Source: JAAUTT01 sp963846585
GTDB lineage: Bacteria > Bacteroidota > Bacteroidia > Bacteroidales > JAAUTT01
Assembly (NCBI GenBank): GCA_963846585.1
Contig: CAWJWO010000015.1
Span: 434,001-498,000 of the forward strand
Length of the DNA stretch: 64,000 nucleotides
Direction: 5' to 3'
The notes beneath the pieces are model-generated. The model worked only from the letters and a program-made list of their open reading frames with translations. It searched no databases and was not told where the DNA came from. Made by a program: the position numbers and the translations under genes. Shown here in pieces: positions 8,982 through 17,278 of this stretch (its first letter is position 1; every line of letters begins with the position of its first letter).

Positions 8982-10523
8982 ATGGATAATCTGGAAGAAA
9001 AATACAAAAAATTAAGAGATAAGTTAAAAGCGGCTGAATCAGGCGGAGGTGCTGATAAAATTGAAAAACAACATAGTGAGGGTAAGAAAACTGCCCGTGA
9101 ACGTATTTACGACTTGTTCGACTCTGGAACGTTTACTGAACTTGATAAATTAGTCGTACATCGGACAACGGATTTTGATATGCAAAACAAATTGATACCC
9201 GGTGATGGAATTGTGTCAGGTTATGGAAAGATAGACGGAAGGCTGGCATTTGTATTTGCACAGGATTTTACTGTATTTGGAGGGACCATGAGCAGAGCAA
9301 ATGCTGATAAAGTAGTTAAAATAATGCAAATGGCAATGAAAATGGGAGCCCCCGTAATAGGGCTCAACGATTCCGGTGGAGCCCGTATTCAGGAAGGTGT
9401 CCAAAGTCTTGCAGGATATGCTGATATTTTTCAGTTAAATGTTATCGCATCAGGCTTAATTCCCCAAATATCTGCCATATTGGGACCATGTGCCGGAGGA
9501 GCAGTTTATTCACCAGCCCTCACCGACTTTATCCTTATGGTAAAAGAAAAAAGTTATATGTTCGTTACGGGTCCTGACGTCATAAAAACTGTTACTCATG
9601 AAGAGGTTACAAAAGAAGATCTGGGCGGAGCTATGACCCATAACGCCACAAGCGGCGTAGCCCAGTTAATGGCTGATGATGACGAACAAGCTATGGTTAT
9701 GATACGTGAACTATTTAGTTTTCTGCCATCTAACAATTTGGAAGACCCTCCGTTTAAACCATCCACGGACCAGGTTGATCGTGAGGATGAAAAACTCAGG
9801 ACACTTGTTCCGGTGGATCCAAATAAACCTTATGATATGAAAGAACTTATCACTTCAGTAGTAGATAATGGAATTTTTTTTGAGATTCAACCATTTTATG
9901 CTCTTAACATTATTATAGGTTTCGCAAGGTTAGGCGGAAAATCCATAGGAATTGTGGCAAATCAACCTGCAATTCTTGCAGGTGTTCTTGATATAAATGC
10001 TTCCCTGAAAGCTGCCAGGTTTGTACGTTTTTGTGATTCTTTTAATATTCCTGTTATTACTTTTGTTGATGTCCCGGGATTTTTACCCGGAACTACCCAG
10101 GAACTAGGAGGCATCATTAAACACGGAGCAAAACTTTTATTTGCATTTACCGAAGCTACGGTTCCAAAAATAACACTAATAACACGAAAAGCATACGGGG
10201 GAGCTTACGATGTAATGTCAAGCAAGCATATTGGTGCTGACATTAATTACGCATATCCTACAGCTGAAATTGCAGTAATGGGCCCGGAAGGAGCAGTGAA
10301 TATCCTCTACAGGGGTAAAATAAAATCAGAAAAGGAACATTTACAAAAAGTAAATGAATATGCGAAATTATTTGCCAATCCTTATAAAGCGGCTGAATTG
10401 GGATACATTGATGAAATAATTGATCCGTGCCAAACCCGATTTAAACTTTACCAGGCACTTGAACTTACTCATAACAAAAGAATTAGCAATCCTCCAAAGA
10501 AACACGGAAATATCCCTATTTAA
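8982..10523 (+). CDS. pccB: Acyl-CoA carboxylase carboxyltransferase subunit (propionyl-CoA carboxylase beta / methylmalonyl-CoA decarboxylase alpha family)
   Basis: A 513-residue crotonase-fold carboxyltransferase. It contains the paired oxyanion-hole glycine motifs of this family (DSGGARIQEGV, GPCAGGAVYSP, and later RKAYGGAYDVM), and the length matches PccB/MmdA. It moves CO2 from carboxybiotin to an acyl-CoA, most likely propionyl-CoA. With an adjacent biotin carboxylase it probably works in the carboxylating direction. A decarboxylase role would need membrane subunits (MmdB/OadB-like), which are not in the window. The symbol reflects family, not proven substrate. Confidence 0.85.
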   Translation: MDNLEEKYKKLRDKLKAAESGGGADKIEKQHSEGKKTARERIYDLFDSGTFTELDKLVVHRTTDFDMQNKLIPGDGIVSGYGKIDGRLAFVFAQDFTVFGGTMSRANADKVVKIMQMAMKMGAPVIGLNDSGGARIQEGVQSLAGYADIFQLNVIASGLIPQISAILGPCAGGAVYSPALTDFILMVKEKSYMFVTGPDVIKTVTHEEVTKEDLGGAMTHNATSGVAQLMADDDEQAMVMIRELFSFLPSNNLEDPPFKPSTDQVDREDEKLRTLVPVDPNKPYDMKELITSVVDNGIFFEIQPFYALNIIIGFARLGGKSIGIVANQPAILAGVLDINASLKAARFVRFCDSFNIPVITFVDVPGFLPGTTQELGGIIKHGAKLLFAFTEATVPKITLITRKAYGGAYDVMSSKHIGADINYAYPTAEIAVMGPEGAVNILYRGKIKSEKEHLQKVNEYAKLFANPYKAAELGYIDEIIDPCQTRFKLYQALELTHNKRISNPPKKHGNIPI

Positions 10524-10525
10524 TA

Positions 10526-10612
10526 GAACCAGGATCCAAGAACCAAGAACCAGGATCCAAGAACCAAGAACCAGGATCCAAGAACCAGGAACCAAGAACC
10601 AGGAACCAAGAT
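10526..10612. repeat. aRccaRg array with a 21-bp higher-order period
   Basis: A tandem array right after the carboxyltransferase stop. The words aaccagg, atccaag and aaccaag repeat as a 21-bp block three times (aaccaggatccaagaaccaag) and then degrade. The reading frames open through it on both strands are artefacts of the 21-bp period. Confidence 0.85.
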
Positions 10613-10653
10613 ATAAACAGAATACTGATATTTAATTTATTAAATCGGTTGAA

Positions 10654-10739
10654 ATGTTTATTTGTTTATATGTTTATATGTTTATATGTTTATAACTTTA
10701 AAAGGTTATAAAAATATTATAAACGCATAAACGCATAAA
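10654..10739. repeat. tgtttata array facing ataaacgcataaa words upstream of ftsE
   Basis: Tandem tgtttata words (about 10654-10693) are followed by reverse-complement-like ataaacgcataaacgcataaa directly before the ftsE start, so the ftsE leader can fold on itself. The same words recur at 16080-16130. Confidence 0.65.
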
Positions 10740-11450
10740 ATGAGCCCGGATAAGATTATCGAATTCGAAAATGTTACTATTTATCAAAAAGAAAACCTGA
10801 TTTTAAAAGATGTAAACTTTTCTTTAAATAAAGGGGAATTTGCTTATCTGATTGGAAAAGTCGGCAGCGGAAAATCAAGCCTTATAAAAACAATTAATGC
10901 TGAAATCCCATTAATTAATGGCACAGCGGTTGTTGCAGGTTTTAGCCTTCGAAAAATAAAAACCAGCCAGGTACCTTACCTTCGCAGGAAAATGGGAATA
11001 GTTTTCCAGGATTTTCAGTTGCTCACTGACCGTAACGTTCACGATAATTTATCTTTTGTGTTAAAATCCACCGGATGGAAATTACATATTAACATTGAAC
11101 AACGAATTGAAGAAGTACTTGATAAAACCGAACTTGGAGGTAAATCAAATAAAAAAATACACGAACTATCTGGTGGAGAGCAACAAAGATTAGCAATAGC
11201 AAGGGCTATATTAAATGATCCTGAAATTATCCTTGCTGATGAACCTACAGGAAATCTTGACCCTGACGCATCATCAGAAATTATGAACCTGTTAATGGAA
11301 TTAAAAATGCAAAACCGTGCCGTAATTATGGCCACTCATAATCATGGGCTGATCAAAAAATTCCCCGCGCGTACTTTTAAGTGTGAAAAAAACGAACTGG
11401 TGGAACTCGACTCCACCGAAGAAATAGATTTCGCAAGCCTCATGGAATAA
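10740..11450 (+). CDS. ftsE: Cell-division ABC transporter ATPase FtsE
   Basis: A 236-residue ABC ATPase: Walker A GKVGSGKS near residue 39, signature LSGGEQQR near 142, Walker B IILADEPTGNLD near 165. Size and motif spacing match FtsE, which with FtsX regulates peptidoglycan hydrolases at the septum. No ftsX is adjacent, so the partner would be elsewhere. A LolD-type lipoprotein transporter ATPase is the main alternative, but the GKVGSGKSSL loop is the form usually seen in FtsE of this phylum. Confidence 0.8.
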   Translation: MSPDKIIEFENVTIYQKENLILKDVNFSLNKGEFAYLIGKVGSGKSSLIKTINAEIPLINGTAVVAGFSLRKIKTSQVPYLRRKMGIVFQDFQLLTDRNVHDNLSFVLKSTGWKLHINIEQRIEEVLDKTELGGKSNKKIHELSGGEQQRLAIARAILNDPEIILADEPTGNLDPDASSEIMNLLMELKMQNRAVIMATHNHGLIKKFPARTFKCEKNELVELDSTEEIDFASLME

Positions 11451-11460
11451 AGTATAGTTG

Positions 11461-11607
11461 CAGGTTACAGGTTACAAGTTACATATGATTTAAGATTTAA
11501 GATTTAAGATTTAAGATTTAAGATTTAAGATTTAAGATTTAAGATTTAAGATTTGTGATTTAAATAGTTCTGCCAAAGTTAAAATTCAAAAATCTTAAAT
11601 CTAAAAT
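11461..11607. repeat. atttaag tandem array with inverted partner
   Basis: Two short gttacag words are followed by about nine perfect copies of the seven-base word atttaag (11488-11553). A shorter reverse-complement stretch (aaatcttaaatctaaaatc) lies at 11590-11607. It fills the convergent spacer between ftsE and acs. Confidence 0.85.
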
Positions 11608-11669
11608 CGCCAATCAACTCTTCTGTCTTCTATTTTCTGTCTTCTTTTATCATGTCCCACGTCCCACTT

Positions 11670-13565
11670 CTATTCTTCCAGCGTACTCAAATCCCCCTCC
11701 GGCAACCCAAGTATCCGTGCTTTTAATACTCTTCGCATTATTTTTCCGCTTCTGGTCTTTGGTAATGAATCCACACATCTTACTTCCTCAGGCCGGGCAA
11801 TCGATCCCATATGTTCAGCCACATGATTAACAAGTTCAGTTTCAAGATCTTTTGATGCATTAAACCCTGTTTTCAGAATAACAAAGATATGTATAGCATT
11901 TCCTTTCAGGGAATGAGGTACTGCTATTGCAGCAGATTCAGCCACGGCCGGATGGCTTACCATAACGCTTTCTATCTCTGCTGTACCTAAACGGTACCCG
12001 CTCACTTTTATTACATCGTCTACGCGCCCAATAATCCAGTAATACCCATCTTCGTCTTTTTTTGCGGAGTCGCCTGTAAAATACCAACCCTGTTTTTCAA
12101 ATTTTTTCCAATAAGTTTCCCTGAACCGGTCAGGATCATTATAAACACCGGCAGTCATCCCGGGCCAGGGCGACTTGATCACAAGGCTCCCCTCCTCTCC
12201 TGCTTTCACTTCCAATCCTTCATCATTCACAACAGAAACTTCATTTCCAAAAAAAGGTTTTGTTCCTGATCCTGGCTTTAAAGGTGTTATAGGAAGGGGA
12301 CAAATCATGAATCCACCTGTTTCAGTCTGCCACCAGGTATCCATAATCGGACAACGCTCCTGACCGATGTATTTATAATACCATTTCCAGGCTTCGGGAT
12401 TTATTGGCTCACCCACAGAACCCAAAAGACGTAATGTACTTAAATCGTTTCTTTTGGGCCATGATTCTCCAAAACGCATCAATCCCCTTATAGCAGTAGG
12501 AGAAGTATATAATATATTTATACCGTATTTATCTATCATTTTCCACCAGCGGTCGGGATACGGATGATTTGGCGCCCCTTCATAAAGCATAATAGTTGCT
12601 CCGTTTATCAATGGTCCATAAACAATATAACTGTGACCTGTAATCCATCCGGGATCAGCTGCACACCAATACCTGTCCTCAGGTTTAATATCAAACACCA
12701 TTCTGTGCGTTGTCGAGATATATACACTGTATCCGCCATGATTATGCACCAATGCTTTTGGCTTGCCGGTAGATCCTGAAGTATATAATAAAAATAACAT
12801 ATCGTTTGCATCCATCTGTTCAGTTTCACATTTATAGCCTGCAATTGGCAATGATTTAAGATCATGATACCAGTAATCACGATCGTTTTCCATATATACT
12901 TCCTGGCCTGTCCGCTTAACAGTAATGCAAATTTCCATGGTCGGCGACAATTCCATTGCCTTATTAACTATACTTTTTAATTCGATAATCTTTCCCCTGC
13001 GAAAACCTCCATCGGCTGTAATTACAACCCTGCTGTTTGCATCGTTTATCCTGTCGGCTAAGGCTTCATGGCTAAAACCTCCGTAAACAACACTATGTGC
13101 AGCACCAATTTTGGCACAGGCAAGCATTGCAAAAATCTGTTCAGGAATTTGAGGCATATATATAGTTACAACATCTCCTTTTTTAACTCCCATGCTTTTC
13201 AGGATATTTGCAAACTGACATACTTCCCTGTTTAGCGCATGATACGAAAATGTACGCAAATCCCCGGGCTCGCCTTCCCAAATAAGAGCAAGTTTATTTC
13301 TTACGGATGTTGACTGGTGACGATCTATAGCATTATAAATAATATTTGTTTTAGCTCCGGTAAACCATTTATAAAAAGGAGGATTATCCGCGTCAAGCAC
13401 TTTATCCCATTTTTTATACCAATTAAGTTTTTCAGCCTGTTCTGCCCAAAAATCTTCGCGATGCTCTATTGAATATTTATAGAGATTTTCATACTCTTTA
13501 ACATTAGCTTGTTCAATTACCGACCTTGATGGTTCGAAAAATTGTTTACCGGAGGTTTCATTCAT
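11670..13565 (-). CDS. acs: Acetyl-CoA synthetase (AMP-forming)
   Basis: A 631-residue adenylate-forming enzyme converting acetate, ATP and CoA to acetyl-CoA. The P-loop YTSGSTGKPKALVH lies near residue 262, GEPINPEAW near 392, the WWQTETGG region near 420, the hinge and YFTGDSAKKDEDGYYW near 500, and the C-terminal lysine motif PKTRSGKIMRRVL near 605, the site acetylated in Acs homologues. Propionyl-CoA synthetase is a close relative and cannot be excluded. It is transcribed away from the aromatic operon, with which it shares a 362-bp divergent spacer. Confidence 0.92.
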   Translation of the reverse strand: MNETSGKQFFEPSRSVIEQANVKEYENLYKYSIEHREDFWAEQAEKLNWYKKWDKVLDADNPPFYKWFTGAKTNIIYNAIDRHQSTSVRNKLALIWEGEPGDLRTFSYHALNREVCQFANILKSMGVKKGDVVTIYMPQIPEQIFAMLACAKIGAAHSVVYGGFSHEALADRINDANSRVVITADGGFRRGKIIELKSIVNKAMELSPTMEICITVKRTGQEVYMENDRDYWYHDLKSLPIAGYKCETEQMDANDMLFLLYTSGSTGKPKALVHNHGGYSVYISTTHRMVFDIKPEDRYWCAADPGWITGHSYIVYGPLINGATIMLYEGAPNHPYPDRWWKMIDKYGINILYTSPTAIRGLMRFGESWPKRNDLSTLRLLGSVGEPINPEAWKWYYKYIGQERCPIMDTWWQTETGGFMICPLPITPLKPGSGTKPFFGNEVSVVNDEGLEVKAGEEGSLVIKSPWPGMTAGVYNDPDRFRETYWKKFEKQGWYFTGDSAKKDEDGYYWIIGRVDDVIKVSGYRLGTAEIESVMVSHPAVAESAAIAVPHSLKGNAIHIFVILKTGFNASKDLETELVNHVAEHMGSIARPEEVRCVDSLPKTRSGKIMRRVLKARILGLPEGDLSTLEE

Positions 13566-13698
13566 GCTATTTATATTAAAACATTATTAAATAATTAATT
13601 TTCCACTTGTATTATTAAACAATTCGATTAAAGTTATGTTTATCAATTAACATGAGGATGTAGTAAATCAAAAAAAAATATTAATCAATGTCATAATT

Positions 13699-13729
13699 TT
13701 GCATTGTATTAAAACATTTACTATGTTTG
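13699..13729 (+). promoter_or_regulatory. Promoter of the aromatic amino-acid operon
   Basis: TTG at 13699-13701 (-33) and TATGTTTG at 13722-13729 (-7, exact TAnnTTTG match) are 20 bp apart. Transcription would begin about 13736, some 20 nt before the leader-peptide ATG. This is the best promoter match I see in the window. The rest of the divergent spacer, back to acs (13566-13690), is AT-rich without a recognisable gene. Confidence 0.65.
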
Positions 13730-13756
13730 CAATGTTTGATGGATATAAAATATATG

Positions 13757-13858
13757 ATGCGCAAACAAAATAAAGACAATTTTAAAATGGTTACCGAAAA
13801 CTTTTTTGGGTTCTGGTTTTATTTCTTTTTTTATGGTCTGAACAAATTTCGGGATTGA
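13757..13858 (+). CDS. Aromatic-rich leader peptide of the pheA operon
   Basis: A 33-codon reading frame, ATG 13757 to TGA 13856-13858. Codons 16-26 (13802-13834) read FFGFWFYFFFY, ten aromatic residues in eleven; in total the peptide has nine Phe, two Tyr and one Trp. It sits between a good promoter and a terminator hairpin, 69 bp before pheA, and has no resemblance to a folded protein. This is the layout of a leader peptide such as PheL, in which ribosome stalling at aromatic codons senses charged tRNA. The function is inferred from arrangement, but the composition is very unlikely by chance. Confidence 0.85.
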   Translation: MRKQNKDNFKMVTENFFGFWFYFFFYGLNKFRD

Positions 13859-13917
13859 ACCGTATTAAATACAAATTTTAACAAAGGTCCCGAAAGAAAT
13901 TCCGGGACTTTTTTTTT
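13794..13917 (+). promoter_or_regulatory. Transcription attenuator of the pheA-aro operon
   Basis: Four complementary segments can be read. Segment 1 is ccgaaa (13794-13799), just before the aromatic codons. Segment 2 is tttcggga (13847-13854), next to the leader stop. Segment 3 is tcccgaaa (13888-13895). Segment 4 is cgggac (13903-13908). Segments 1:2 pair over 6 bp and 2:3 over 8 bp (antiterminator). Segments 3:4 (gtcccg, 13887-13892, with cgggac) form the terminator stem, followed by nine T (13909-13917). The pheA ATG is 10 bp further on. Stalling at the Phe/Trp/Tyr codons would cover segment 1 and free segment 2 to pair with 3. Completing the leader covers segment 2 and lets the terminator form. 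Confidence 0.8.
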
Positions 13918-13927
13918 CTGGTATACA

Positions 13928-14794
13928 ATGAAAAATGAACTTAATATCGCAAAAAAAGTGAAAAAAATTGCCATTCAGGGCGGTGCAGGAGCTTTCCATG
14001 AAATTGCGGCATTGCATTATTTCGGTAATGAAAATGTAGAAATTATTCCTACTCTGACTTTCAGAGATTTGTTTAAATCATTAAAACATCGGCATGCTGA
14101 TTATGGAATAATGGCAATTGAAAACATGGTAGCCGGAAGCATATTGCCGAATTACCAGCTGTTGAGCGAATCTAACATGAAAATAATTGGTGAGATTTAT
14201 CTGAGGATAATCCAAAACCTGGTAGCTTTACCTGGCCAGACTATTGATCAGATTACAGAAGTTTATTCTCATCCAATGGCTATATTGCAGTGTCAGATAT
14301 TCTTTGAGGATTATCCGCATATCCGTCTTATTGAGAGCCTGGATACGGCTCTAAGTGCAAAAGAAATTGCCGACAAGCAAATGAAAGGCACAGGTGCAAT
14401 TTCAAGCACACAGGCAGCCAAAAAATATGGGTTGGAAATATTGAATTCGAGTATAGAAACCAATAAGATGAACTATACCCGCTTTTTAATCCTTGTGGAC
14501 AAGGAAAAAGAGGTTGAATTTGAAGAAACTGTTAATAAATCATCATTACAATTTGCTCTTGCCCACGAAATAGGCAGCCTTGCAAAAATTCTTTCGATTT
14601 TCTCATACTTTAACATAAACCTTACAAAAATTCAATCTTTACCAATACTAGGAAAAGAATGGGAATACTTTTTTTATGTAGATGTTGAATTTTCTGATTT
14701 TAACATGTACAGGCATGCCCTTGATTCTGTAAAACCTTTTACCAGTACACTTGGGGTTTTAGGTGAATACCATAAAGGCAAATCAATTTTGTAA
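13928..14794 (+). CDS. pheA: Prephenate dehydratase
   Basis: A 288-residue enzyme converting prephenate to phenylpyruvate. The N-terminal catalytic domain starts IAIQGGAGAFHE (residues 14-25) and holds the essential Thr-Arg-Phe at 184-186 (NYTRFLIL). An ACT domain follows (about 205-285, FNINLTKIQSLP) and would bind phenylalanine for feedback inhibition. There is no fused chorismate mutase; that activity comes from the next gene. As first gene of the operon it sits directly behind the attenuator. Confidence 0.93.
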   Translation: MKNELNIAKKVKKIAIQGGAGAFHEIAALHYFGNENVEIIPTLTFRDLFKSLKHRHADYGIMAIENMVAGSILPNYQLLSESNMKIIGEIYLRIIQNLVALPGQTIDQITEVYSHPMAILQCQIFFEDYPHIRLIESLDTALSAKEIADKQMKGTGAISSTQAAKKYGLEILNSSIETNKMNYTRFLILVDKEKEVEFEETVNKSSLQFALAHEIGSLAKILSIFSYFNINLTKIQSLPILGKEWEYFFYVDVEFSDFNMYRHALDSVKPFTSTLGVLGEYHKGKSIL

Positions 14795-14818
14795 TTGATT
14801 ATTGAATATTGATTATTT

Positions 14819-14876
14819 AAACCTTATAAACCTTATAAACCTTATAAACCTTATAAACCTTATAAACCTTATAAAC
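14819..14876. repeat. ccttataaa nine-base tandem array
   Basis: Six copies of a nine-base word (aaaccttat) fill the spacer before aroG. Because the period is a multiple of three and the word has no stop in that frame, it reads as repeated Leu-Ile-Asn and makes the aroG frame look 27 codons longer. Confidence 0.9.
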
Positions 14877-14882
14877 AAAGCA

Positions 14883-15980
14883 ATGAGAGTAAAACTAAAT
14901 TTAGAACCATTGTCATTCCCGGGAGTTAGCCAAAACAGGCCCCTTATAATGGCTGGCCCATGCAGCGCAGAATCAGAAGATCAAGTACTTACAACTGCCG
15001 AACAGCTTGCCCGCAATGGAGTGAAAATATTCCGGGCAGGAATATGGAAACCCCGTACACGTCCCAACGCCTTTGAAGGAGTAGGCTCTATTGGTTTACC
15101 CTGGTTAAAGAAAGTAAAGGAACAATTCGGCATGTATACTGCCATTGAAGTGGCAAATGTTAAGCATGTTTACGAAGCTCTTAAATTCGGAGTAGATATC
15201 CTGTGGATAGGAGCCCGTACTACTGCAAATCCTTTTGCTGTTCAAGAAATTGCAGACACTTTAAAAGGCATAAATATACCAATATTGGTAAAAAATCCTG
15301 TTAACCCTGATATTGAGTTATGGATAGGAGCACTTGAACGATTGAATGATGCAGGATTAAATAAACTTGCCGCCATACACCGCGGTTTTTCCACCTATGA
15401 TAAAAGCATGTACCGTAACGATCCGCATTGGCAGATACCCATAGAATTACGGAGACGTATTCCGGACATTCCGATAATTACTGATCCCAGCCATATAGGG
15501 GGAAAACGCGAACTTTTGTATGATATCTCCCAACGAGCCATGGATTTAAATTTTGATGGGTTAATAATAGAATCGCATTGTAATCCTGATCAGGCCTGGA
15601 GCGACGCATCCCAGCAGATAACTCCCGATACCCTGAAATGCTTATTGGACCGGCTAATTCTTAGACATTCGGATCTTGACAAACAACAATCAGCTACACT
15701 TGAAGAATTGCGTTTTCAAATTGACAAATATGATGACGAAATTATCTCCATTTTCGAAAAACGTATGAAGATTGCTGATGAAATTGGAAAATTCAAAAAA
15801 CAGAACAATATAACAATTCTACAGGCAACACGATGGGATTCAATCCTTAACAAACGAACAACCCAGGGACGGAAAATGGGTTTAAGTGAAGAATTTATAA
15901 ATACTGTATTTACTGCTATTCACGAGGAATCTATGGACCATCAGACAAAAGTCATGAATGAGTTAGATATTAGTGCTTAG
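14883..15980 (+). CDS. aroG: Bifunctional DAHP synthase / chorismate mutase (type II)
   Basis: A 365-residue fusion. The first about 265 residues are a DAHP synthase (MAGPCSAESEDQ, IWKPRTRPNAFEG, DPSHIGGKREL), the first step of the shikimate pathway. The last about 90 residues are an AroQ-type chorismate mutase helix bundle (LEELRFQIDKYDDEIISIFEKR). The fusion is common in Bacteroidota. I start at ATG 14883. The longer frame from 14802 merely translates the nine-base array as LIN repeats. At the other end the last codons (DISA) and the TAG come from the agtgctt array. Confidence 0.93.
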   Translation: MRVKLNLEPLSFPGVSQNRPLIMAGPCSAESEDQVLTTAEQLARNGVKIFRAGIWKPRTRPNAFEGVGSIGLPWLKKVKEQFGMYTAIEVANVKHVYEALKFGVDILWIGARTTANPFAVQEIADTLKGINIPILVKNPVNPDIELWIGALERLNDAGLNKLAAIHRGFSTYDKSMYRNDPHWQIPIELRRRIPDIPIITDPSHIGGKRELLYDISQRAMDLNFDGLIIESHCNPDQAWSDASQQITPDTLKCLLDRLILRHSDLDKQQSATLEELRFQIDKYDDEIISIFEKRMKIADEIGKFKKQNNITILQATRWDSILNKRTTQGRKMGLSEEFINTVFTAIHEESMDHQTKVMNELDISA

Positions 15981-16171
15981 TGCTTAGTGCTTAGTATATA
16001 GTACTTTACATAGTGCTTAGTGCATAATAGTGCATAGTGCATAGTGCATAGTGCTTATATAGTAAATAGTATGTTAATTCGTTTATATATTTAATCGTTT
16101 ATATGTTTATATTATATTCCATAAACGCATAAACCTTATAAACCTTATAAACCTTATAAACCTTATAAACC
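15971..16171. repeat. agtgctt/agtgcat heptads followed by tgtttata and ccttataaa words
   Basis: Tandem agtgctt and agtgcat words (15971-16055) begin inside the last codons of aroG and supply its TAG stop. They are followed by tgtttata words (about 16081-16110) and about four copies of ccttataaa (16129-16171). No gene is present in this 266-bp spacer. Confidence 0.85.
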
Positions 16172-16196
16172 AATTTTCAAATTAGCACATTTCTTG

Positions 16197-16216
16197 CCCT
16201 GAGCGTAGTCGAAGGG
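16197..16216. repeat. REP-like 20-mer ccctgagcgtagtcgaaggg
   Basis: A single copy of a 20-base imperfect palindrome (ccct...aggg ends), bracketed by attttcaaatt words. Near-identical motifs are, from general knowledge, scattered through many bacterial genomes. It is GC-richer than the surroundings. No transposase is nearby. Confidence 0.6.
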
Positions 16217-16246
16217 TCAAATTTTCAAATTAATAACGACCTTTTA

Positions 16247-17278
16247 ATGAAACATATAAATATTACGACAAAATCAAGTGAATCAAATATATACTTTGGG
16301 GAAAAACTGGAAAACCTGAAAAATTATTTACCACCTGATAAAAAAGTTGTAATTATTACTGATGATAATATAACTAATTTATATTCTTCTCATTTACAGG
16401 GATTCACAATAATAAAGATGGGATTGGGTGAAAAAAATAAGACTATTCATACTGTTGAACAAATATTCGGGGAACTTATTCGCCATGAAGTTGACCGTAC
16501 AGGATTTATTGTTGGCATTGGAGGTGGTATCGTTTGCGATGTTGCCGGATTTGTTGCTTCTACTTATATGCGGGGTATCCCATTCGGGTTTGTCTCTGCA
16601 ACATTATTATCACAGGTTGATGCCAGTATAGGAGGTAAAAATGGAGTTAACCTCAAAGGATATAAAAATATGGTTGGGGTTTTTGCCCAACCTTCATTTG
16701 TAATTTGTGATATCAACATGTTAAAAACTTTGGAACAAAAGGAATTCATTTCAGGTTTTGCAGAAATTATAAAGGCAGCAGCTATACGCAGCAGTGGATT
16801 ATTTGATTATTTGAAGAAAAACAGTACCGGTGCTCTCAATCATGATGAAGTCATCCTTGAACATATAATTTTTGAATCAGCAAGTATTAAGGCACAAGTA
16901 GTACAAAATGACGAAAAAGAAAACGGAGAACGAAGAATTCTTAACTTTGGCCATACATTTGCCCATTCAATTGAAAAAAATTTCGGAATACTTCATGGTG
17001 AAGCTGTTGCAATTGGAATGGTTATTGCCGCGAAAATATCCGTAAAACTTGGACTACTACAAGATTATATGGTTGATGAGATTAAACAAATTATAACCGA
17101 TTACCGGTTACCGGTAACACTTAATTTCAATAAAAAGGATATTTATAACGCCCTGTTAAAAGATAAGAAACGTGAAGGGGAAAACATAAACCTGATATTA
17201 TTAACTAAAATCGGGAATGCAGTTGTTTATAAAGTTTCTGTAAGTCAAATGGAGGATATAGTAAATGATTTGTGTTAG
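16247..17278 (+). CDS. aroB: 3-dehydroquinate synthase
   Basis: A 343-residue NAD- and metal-dependent enzyme closing DAHP to 3-dehydroquinate. GIGGGIVCDVAGFVAS near residue 90 is the NAD-binding glycine motif. DASIGGKNGVN near 125 and RRILNFGHTFAHSIE near 227 carry substrate and metal ligands. The length is normal. Its end overlaps the start of aroD by 14 bp, which argues for translational coupling. Confidence 0.95.
   Translation: MKHINITTKSSESNIYFGEKLENLKNYLPPDKKVVIITDDNITNLYSSHLQGFTIIKMGLGEKNKTIHTVEQIFGELIRHEVDRTGFIVGIGGGIVCDVAGFVASTYMRGIPFGFVSATLLSQVDASIGGKNGVNLKGYKNMVGVFAQPSFVICDINMLKTLEQKEFISGFAEIIKAAAIRSSGLFDYLKKNSTGALNHDEVILEHIIFESASIKAQVVQNDEKENGERRILNFGHTFAHSIEKNFGILHGEAVAIGMVIAAKISVKLGLLQDYMVDEIKQIITDYRLPVTLNFNKKDIYNALLKDKKREGENINLILLTKIGNAVVYKVSVSQMEDIVNDLC

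Noticed and set aside
8982..10523. Sodium-pumping methylmalonyl-CoA decarboxylase
   Set aside because: The membrane beta subunit and small subunits of that pump are absent, whereas a biotin carboxylase is adjacent, so a carboxylase is more likely.
10368..10635. Open frames on both strands across the aRccaRg array (reading NQEP-like and WILVLGS-like repeats)
   Set aside because: The 21-bp higher-order period keeps frames open; there is no start context or family match, and the sequence is plainly non-coding repeat plus the pccB end.
13887..13917. Ordinary terminator of an upstream gene
   Set aside because: No plus-strand gene ends before it (acs is on the minus strand); it sits between an aromatic-rich leader frame and pheA and has an alternative pairing partner.
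14802..14882. Upstream extension of aroG with Leu-Ile-Asn repeats
   Set aside because: It is the translation of a nine-base tandem array; the DAHP synthase family starts at the ATG at 14883.
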